From: Lentimicrobiaceae bacterium
GTDB lineage: Bacteria; Bacteroidota; Bacteroidia; Bacteroidales; Lentimicrobiaceae
Direction: 5' to 3'
DNA length: 64,000 nucleotides
Assembly: GCA_020636745.1 (NCBI GenBank)
Contig: JACJXH010000001.1
Span: 372,001 to 436,000, forward strand
Shown here: piece after piece, positions 60,633 through 64,000 of the stretch
Layout: the number at the start of each line of letters is the position of its first letter
Position numbering within the stretch: the stretch's first letter is position 1
Position numbers and translations under genes: made by a program
The notes under the pieces: generated by a model
What the model saw: only the letters and a program-made list of their open reading frames with translations
Databases searched by the model: none
What the model was told of the DNA's origin: nothing

Positions 60633-61499
60633 TTAATTTGTTTTGGTCATCGTCTCCGGCGTAATAATTATAAAATCAGCTTTGGAGCTGTTCTCTTCTT
60701 CAGGCTTGTCAATATTTTTTTGTTCTACAGCGCTGATGGTGAGAATTTTAAGATTTGGGTTCAGGTTTTTTAAATACCAAACAATTCCTTCAAAGTTGTC
60801 AGAATGGTAGGTGCCGTTAAAATGAAGGAAAGTTTCACCGGGGTTGAGGTTTTTATTGATAAAATATGCCATGGTGGCATCTTTAACGGCTTGTGCTTTG
60901 GGAAGATTTTCATTTACATGCCCGCCCTGGCCTCCCATCATTTCAATCATGCTTTTATAGCCGGGCAATTCAGCATCATAAGCAACAGGCAAAGGAGCGA
61001 TATATGTTTTAGCAGCCGCGTCAAGCGAATCAAGCCCTTCAAATCCATTGCGGTTCACAATTGAAGCATACCTTCGTGGAATATTTGTTGCAATGAACCT
61101 TAAACTGCTGTCGCGGGCAAAACTAACCAAAGGCTTGTAGTCTGTCTTGTAATTCGGCCATAGTTTAGCCTCTGATTCAAAACTCTTTTCGGTTATAGCT
61201 CCTGAGAGATATTCATTCAGCAAGAGCGCATTGTCTGATTCAAACATCTCGGCGCCTAATACCAGTCTTTTCCCCTTTTCAGCATAGAGGGCTTTAGTGA
61301 GTTCAAACTGAAGCCAATGATTGATTGGATTATTGTGTTGCTCACCAAAAAATATTACATCCGCCTCTGATGCTTCTTTTAGCAGTTTCGAAAAATCAGT
61401 TTCTTTGTCTTTTTTGTTAAATATTTTATAGGCAGGCAGGTCGGCACTCATCGATGTGAGAAGTGCCAGACTTAAAATTAATAGCGTTAATCTTTTCAT
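60633..61499 (-). CDS. ChaN-like heme-binding protein
   Basis: Exported protein of 288 residues with signal peptide MKRLTLLILSLALLTSMSA. It carries the ChaN/DUF399 pattern: VIFFGEQHNNPINHWLQ (about 49-65), LGAEMFESDN, KPLVSFARD, ATNIPRRYAS, and the C-terminal FLHFNGTYHSDNFEGIVWYL. In Campylobacter ChaN binds heme at the cell surface and has a role in iron uptake. Here no receptor or heme-transport gene is next to it. A heme link with the cytochrome operon 20 kb away is possible but not shown. No lipobox Cys is visible, unlike C. jejuni ChaN. Confidence 0.85.
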   Translation of the reverse strand: MKRLTLLILSLALLTSMSADLPAYKIFNKKDKETDFSKLLKEASEADVIFFGEQHNNPINHWLQFELTKALYAEKGKRLVLGAEMFESDNALLLNEYLSGAITEKSFESEAKLWPNYKTDYKPLVSFARDSSLRFIATNIPRRYASIVNRNGFEGLDSLDAAAKTYIAPLPVAYDAELPGYKSMIEMMGGQGGHVNENLPKAQAVKDATMAYFINKNLNPGETFLHFNGTYHSDNFEGIVWYLKNLNPNLKILTISAVEQKNIDKPEEENSSKADFIIITPETMTKTN

Positions 61500-61647
61500 T
61501 CATTGAAGATGTTGAGAATGGTGAAGCTTGTTGATTTGACAGAATTAAATATCATCAGAATTGCTGAATAACAATACTGATCAACAAGGCAGACTGAATC
61601 TGGTACTTTTATGAAAATCCCGATTGGGTTTTCTATTAACAACAATC

Positions 61648-62142
61648 TTACTTAAGATGTTCCAGGTTATTTGAATTAAATGTCATCGGAAGCAGTGACT
61701 CAATACCTTCCATCTGAACAATGTGGCCGGTTTCTCCGGCAAAAATAACTCTTATTTTTTTCCCTTGTTTGTGCTCATATTCTGCAATTACCTGTCTGCA
61801 TGCTCCACAAGGAGGAACCGGGCTGGTAACTTTCTTGTCGTCAGTATTGATGGTAATGGCAATACATTCAATGGTTTCACCGGGATATTGAGCCGAAGCG
61901 GAGAATATGGCAACTCTTTCGGCACACAAGCCTGATGGGTAAGCTGCATTTTCCTGGTTGTTGCCATCAATAATTTTCCCATTGGCCAGTCTGAGAGCAG
62001 CTCCTACTCTAAAGCCTGAGTAAGGGGCGTATGCTCTTAAAGCTGCGCTGCTTGCATTGTCAAGTAACTGGCTGTCAGCAGGGCTCAGATCTGATTGGTT
62101 GTCTGTTTCTAAGTATTGCAGGGTAATTTCTTTTTGTATCAT
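61648..62142 (-). CDS. cdd: Cytidine deaminase
   Basis: Zinc enzyme of pyrimidine salvage that turns cytidine into uridine, 164 residues. The catalytic HAE-type motif reads CAERVA (Cys in place of His, as in tetrameric enzymes) and the other two Cys ligands lie in PPCGACRQV. AYAPYSGFRVGAALR is the usual N-terminal motif. It has an N-terminal lead of about 25 residues. Start ATG 62142. It lies between the ChaN-like and O-antigen-ligase genes without tight coupling. Confidence 0.95.
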   Translation of the reverse strand: MIQKEITLQYLETDNQSDLSPADSQLLDNASSAALRAYAPYSGFRVGAALRLANGKIIDGNNQENAAYPSGLCAERVAIFSASAQYPGETIECIAITINTDDKKVTSPVPPCGACRQVIAEYEHKQGKKIRVIFAGETGHIVQMEGIESLLPMTFNSNNLEHLK

Positions 62143-62200
62143 TAAGCGTTGTATTACGGGCTCTAAATGTAAGAATTTTATAGCAGATAATGAGCAATTG

Positions 62201-63868
62201 CTACGAAGCGGTTTTGTTTAGTTTACGCCCAAAGAGTAAAAGTGCATTGAAAAAAGCAAAAAACGTTGCACCTGCCTGTGTCTCGAGTGTATCTTCCGTG
62301 AGCATCGACATGAAGATAATGGTGAAAAATACAACAAAGAAGTAGTCATTAAACTTGCCAAGTTTGAGGGGAGGATATAACAAACTAAACAGAAACCATA
62401 AAAAACCCAGTATCCCAAAGGCTATGAAAAAAGCCATAAACTGGTTGTGCGATCTGTTCCTGAAGGCGTTATCAAGCTTTGACCCCATTTCAGTATACGC
62501 TTTAGAGAATTCAAGATTCAGGTCTCCTGTTCCCACCCCTGTAAGCCAGTTTTGTTTTATGATATGTGCTGAAGTTTTCCAGTATTCAACTCTTTGCATA
62601 ACTGATGAGGCATTGGGATCTCCATGTCGCACATAGTTGGTATAGCCCATGGCAATCTGGTCAATTCTTGACCGAAGGTTAAAGCTCTCAATATAAGTTA
62701 CGTTAGCTACTCCTTGTTCAATGTGTTTTATTTCGCTGTCGGTCAGTGCTTTAACGCCTTCAGCGTCTTTGCGCAAGCCTTTGGAATTTAAGAAACGGAT
62801 AAGTGTGTAACTTAGTTCCTGACCTTTTTTATCTAACCCATCATAGTCCAGTTTGCTTCTTCGGTTCCATTCTTGCCTTAGCTCTGCCGGCGCAAGATAT
62901 ATGCCTACATATTTGCCATTGTCAATACCGTAAGTACAGGTGTCATGAATATATGGTGTGCCATATTTGGTGTATTTGTCGAGCTTGCTGTAATCAAATT
63001 TTTCAGCATTGCTAAATTCTCTGACAGAGGAAACAAAATAATACCCAAACAATGCAGGGAAAAGCAGGGTGATGAGGATTGTAGGAATGCGGTATTTTAC
63101 CGGATTTATCTTAAATATCAGATAAAATGTAAAAATAAGGGCAAGTATTCCGGTTATAACCAGTCCGGTAATTGATTCAAGTATAAATAAAAAGAGGAGA
63201 AACCATAAAACACCAATGGCAAGAATAATCTTTGAGGTAAGTGATTTATAAATATTAAACCAAAGGAAGTAAATCAGGATAAACACTGAAAAACAAATGG
63301 TGAGTCCAAATCTGATGTGAGAAATAAAAATGCTGATTTCTCGTGGGTCGCTGATTTGCCTGGTTATCAGGACAAAAATGCTGGCTATGGTACCCGCAAA
63401 AACCGCAAAGGTAAAAAAGAGTAAAAGCTGGTTAAGTTTTTTGCCTGATAAGGATGCTGATGTTGCTATAATCACCGGTAAACTTAACAGAGGTAACTTT
63501 ATTCGTAAATCCTTAAGTGCATAATTCAGGTCGGAAGTGTATATGAGTCCGATGATATGCATCAGATACAAAGAGATAACCACCATGGCTGCGCGGTTAT
63601 TGTATAGCATTCTGAATTTGCCGCCAATGTTAATAAACATGGTGGAAAACCAGGCCTGAAGTTTTACCATGAAGTTTTTTCCGGCCGCTTTTTGCAATTT
63701 TGAGTAGTCAGCTCCTTCCCATGCCCACAGCCCAAGCAATAAAAACTGGGAAATGCTCATCCCGAATTCCGACAAAGGGATGGACATAGCCAATAAAATC
63801 ATGGCATAGAACATGAGCGAGGAAACATCTGTTTTAAAGAAACTTTGATTCTTAAAAAGAGCTGTCAT
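62201..63868 (-). CDS. O-antigen ligase/polymerase-family membrane protein
   Basis: Inner-membrane protein of 555 residues from ATG 63868 (a TTG five codons upstream is less likely). About 10-12 helices and a large outside loop (about 295-440) just before the last helices, the usual layout of Wzy/WaaL-type enzymes that join or polymerise surface glycans. The Wzy_C-type motif is seen in TGVGTGDLN and the NRSHNQFMAF segment with the functional His. It cannot be said whether it is ligase or polymerase. It follows the next (partial) gene by 16 bp, probably in one operon. Confidence 0.85.
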   Translation of the reverse strand: MTALFKNQSFFKTDVSSLMFYAMILLAMSIPLSEFGMSISQFLLLGLWAWEGADYSKLQKAAGKNFMVKLQAWFSTMFINIGGKFRMLYNNRAAMVVISLYLMHIIGLIYTSDLNYALKDLRIKLPLLSLPVIIATSASLSGKKLNQLLLFFTFAVFAGTIASIFVLITRQISDPREISIFISHIRFGLTICFSVFILIYFLWFNIYKSLTSKIILAIGVLWFLLFLFILESITGLVITGILALIFTFYLIFKINPVKYRIPTILITLLFPALFGYYFVSSVREFSNAEKFDYSKLDKYTKYGTPYIHDTCTYGIDNGKYVGIYLAPAELRQEWNRRSKLDYDGLDKKGQELSYTLIRFLNSKGLRKDAEGVKALTDSEIKHIEQGVANVTYIESFNLRSRIDQIAMGYTNYVRHGDPNASSVMQRVEYWKTSAHIIKQNWLTGVGTGDLNLEFSKAYTEMGSKLDNAFRNRSHNQFMAFFIAFGILGFLWFLFSLLYPPLKLGKFNDYFFVVFFTIIFMSMLTEDTLETQAGATFFAFFNALLLFGRKLNKTAS

Positions 63869-63884
63869 CTGCGGCGTTGGCAAA

Positions 63885-64000
63885 TTAGGGTTTGGTATTT
63901 GTGAGATTGCTGCTTCCGTCGAGTATTGCCTTGTAAGCTTTTATGTCATTTAAAACATGAATAGCAGAAACAATTTCCTGATCTTCGGTCAGCATTGCTT
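63885..64000 (-). CDS. C-terminal end of an unidentified protein (start outside window)
   Basis: The minus strand shows an open frame from the window edge to TAA at 63885-63887, giving 37 residues: it begins AMLTEDQEIVSAIHVLND and ends SSNLTNTKP. The stop is 16 bp before the ATG of the O-antigen ligase gene, which fits a shared operon, probably of surface-glycan genes. Too short to name. Confidence 0.55.
   Translation of the reverse strand, partial: AMLTEDQEIVSAIHVLNDIKAYKAILDGSSNLTNTKP

Noticed and set aside
1..64000. tRNA, rRNA or riboswitch genes in the gaps
   Set aside because: Gaps were read for cloverleaf ends, conserved rRNA blocks and common riboswitch motifs; none was recognised by eye. 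A covariance-model search would be needed to exclude small RNAs.

Overview
The window looks like chromosomal DNA of a member of the Bacteroidota, probably an anaerobic or facultative marine/sediment-type lineage. The signs are a type IX secretion C-terminal sorting domain on a secreted protein (28525-29982), several promoters that fit the Bacteroidota pattern TTTG-N19/21-TAnnTTTG (before 10073, 30222 and 57654), ExbB-ExbD-TonB, many outer-membrane beta-barrels ending in Phe, and AT-rich sequence. A tungsten-type aldehyde:ferredoxin oxidoreductase and two giant multiheme cytochromes point to anaerobic energy metabolism, while an acyl desaturase (32584) suggests some contact with oxygen. No tRNA, rRNA, CRISPR array or insertion sequence was recognised.

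Layout. 1-1074: truncated polysaccharide flippase. 1234-12195: aldehyde and tungsten/molybdenum region: ALDH7-type dehydrogenase, a decayed C-terminal piece of a proline-pathway dehydrogenase, a tungstate/molybdate-binding lipoprotein with a DNA-binding-only ModE regulator, PpnP, an SDR, intact P5C dehydrogenase (pruA), the AOR, and a divergent ThiF/ThiS pair; then folC. 12207-14224: TonB-ExbD-ExbB. 14421-17517: a 39-residue membrane peptide, a hypothetical protein, and an ECF sigma / anti-sigma / two Spy-ZraP-like genes. 17800-32179: oxidoreductases, MFS transporter, hybrid kinase and NtrC-type regulator, beta-mannosidase, T9SS cargo, small exported protein, sensor kinase. 32584-33588: fatty acid desaturase. 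33629-41896: five-gene electron-transfer operon. 42240-47784: M13 peptidase, CvfB, three envelope proteins. 47834-52544: radA, heptose adenylyltransferase, flippase-like protein, panD, panC, thioredoxin-like. 52681-57330: amtB, TorF-like porin, NarL/NarX-type two-component system. 57654-64000: flavodoxin, M28 peptidase, GtrA, ChaN-like, cdd, O-antigen ligase, and the end of one more gene.

The most striking system is the operon at 33629-41896, read on the minus strand: a five-helix membrane cytochrome b with two His pairs spaced 14 residues apart, a membrane-anchored Fe-S/FAD/NAD(P) oxidoreductase with a circularly permuted order, a 20-heme exported cytochrome, a 37-heme exported cytochrome with three exact-length 672-bp repeats, and an outer-membrane beta-barrel protein. 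Both cytochromes are built from one three-heme module with three extra His per module. The module is broken at the gene boundary so that 20 + 37 = 57 = 19 x 3. I infer a trans-envelope electron conduit from the cytoplasm or quinone pool to the cell surface.

A second story is regulatory: a 24-bp imperfect palindrome (CGTTATGA-N8-TCATAWC) lies directly before the modE-wtpA start and again in the divergent aor/thiF promoter region, linking metal uptake, the tungstoenzyme and its probable cofactor sulfur-transfer genes in one proposed ModE regulon.
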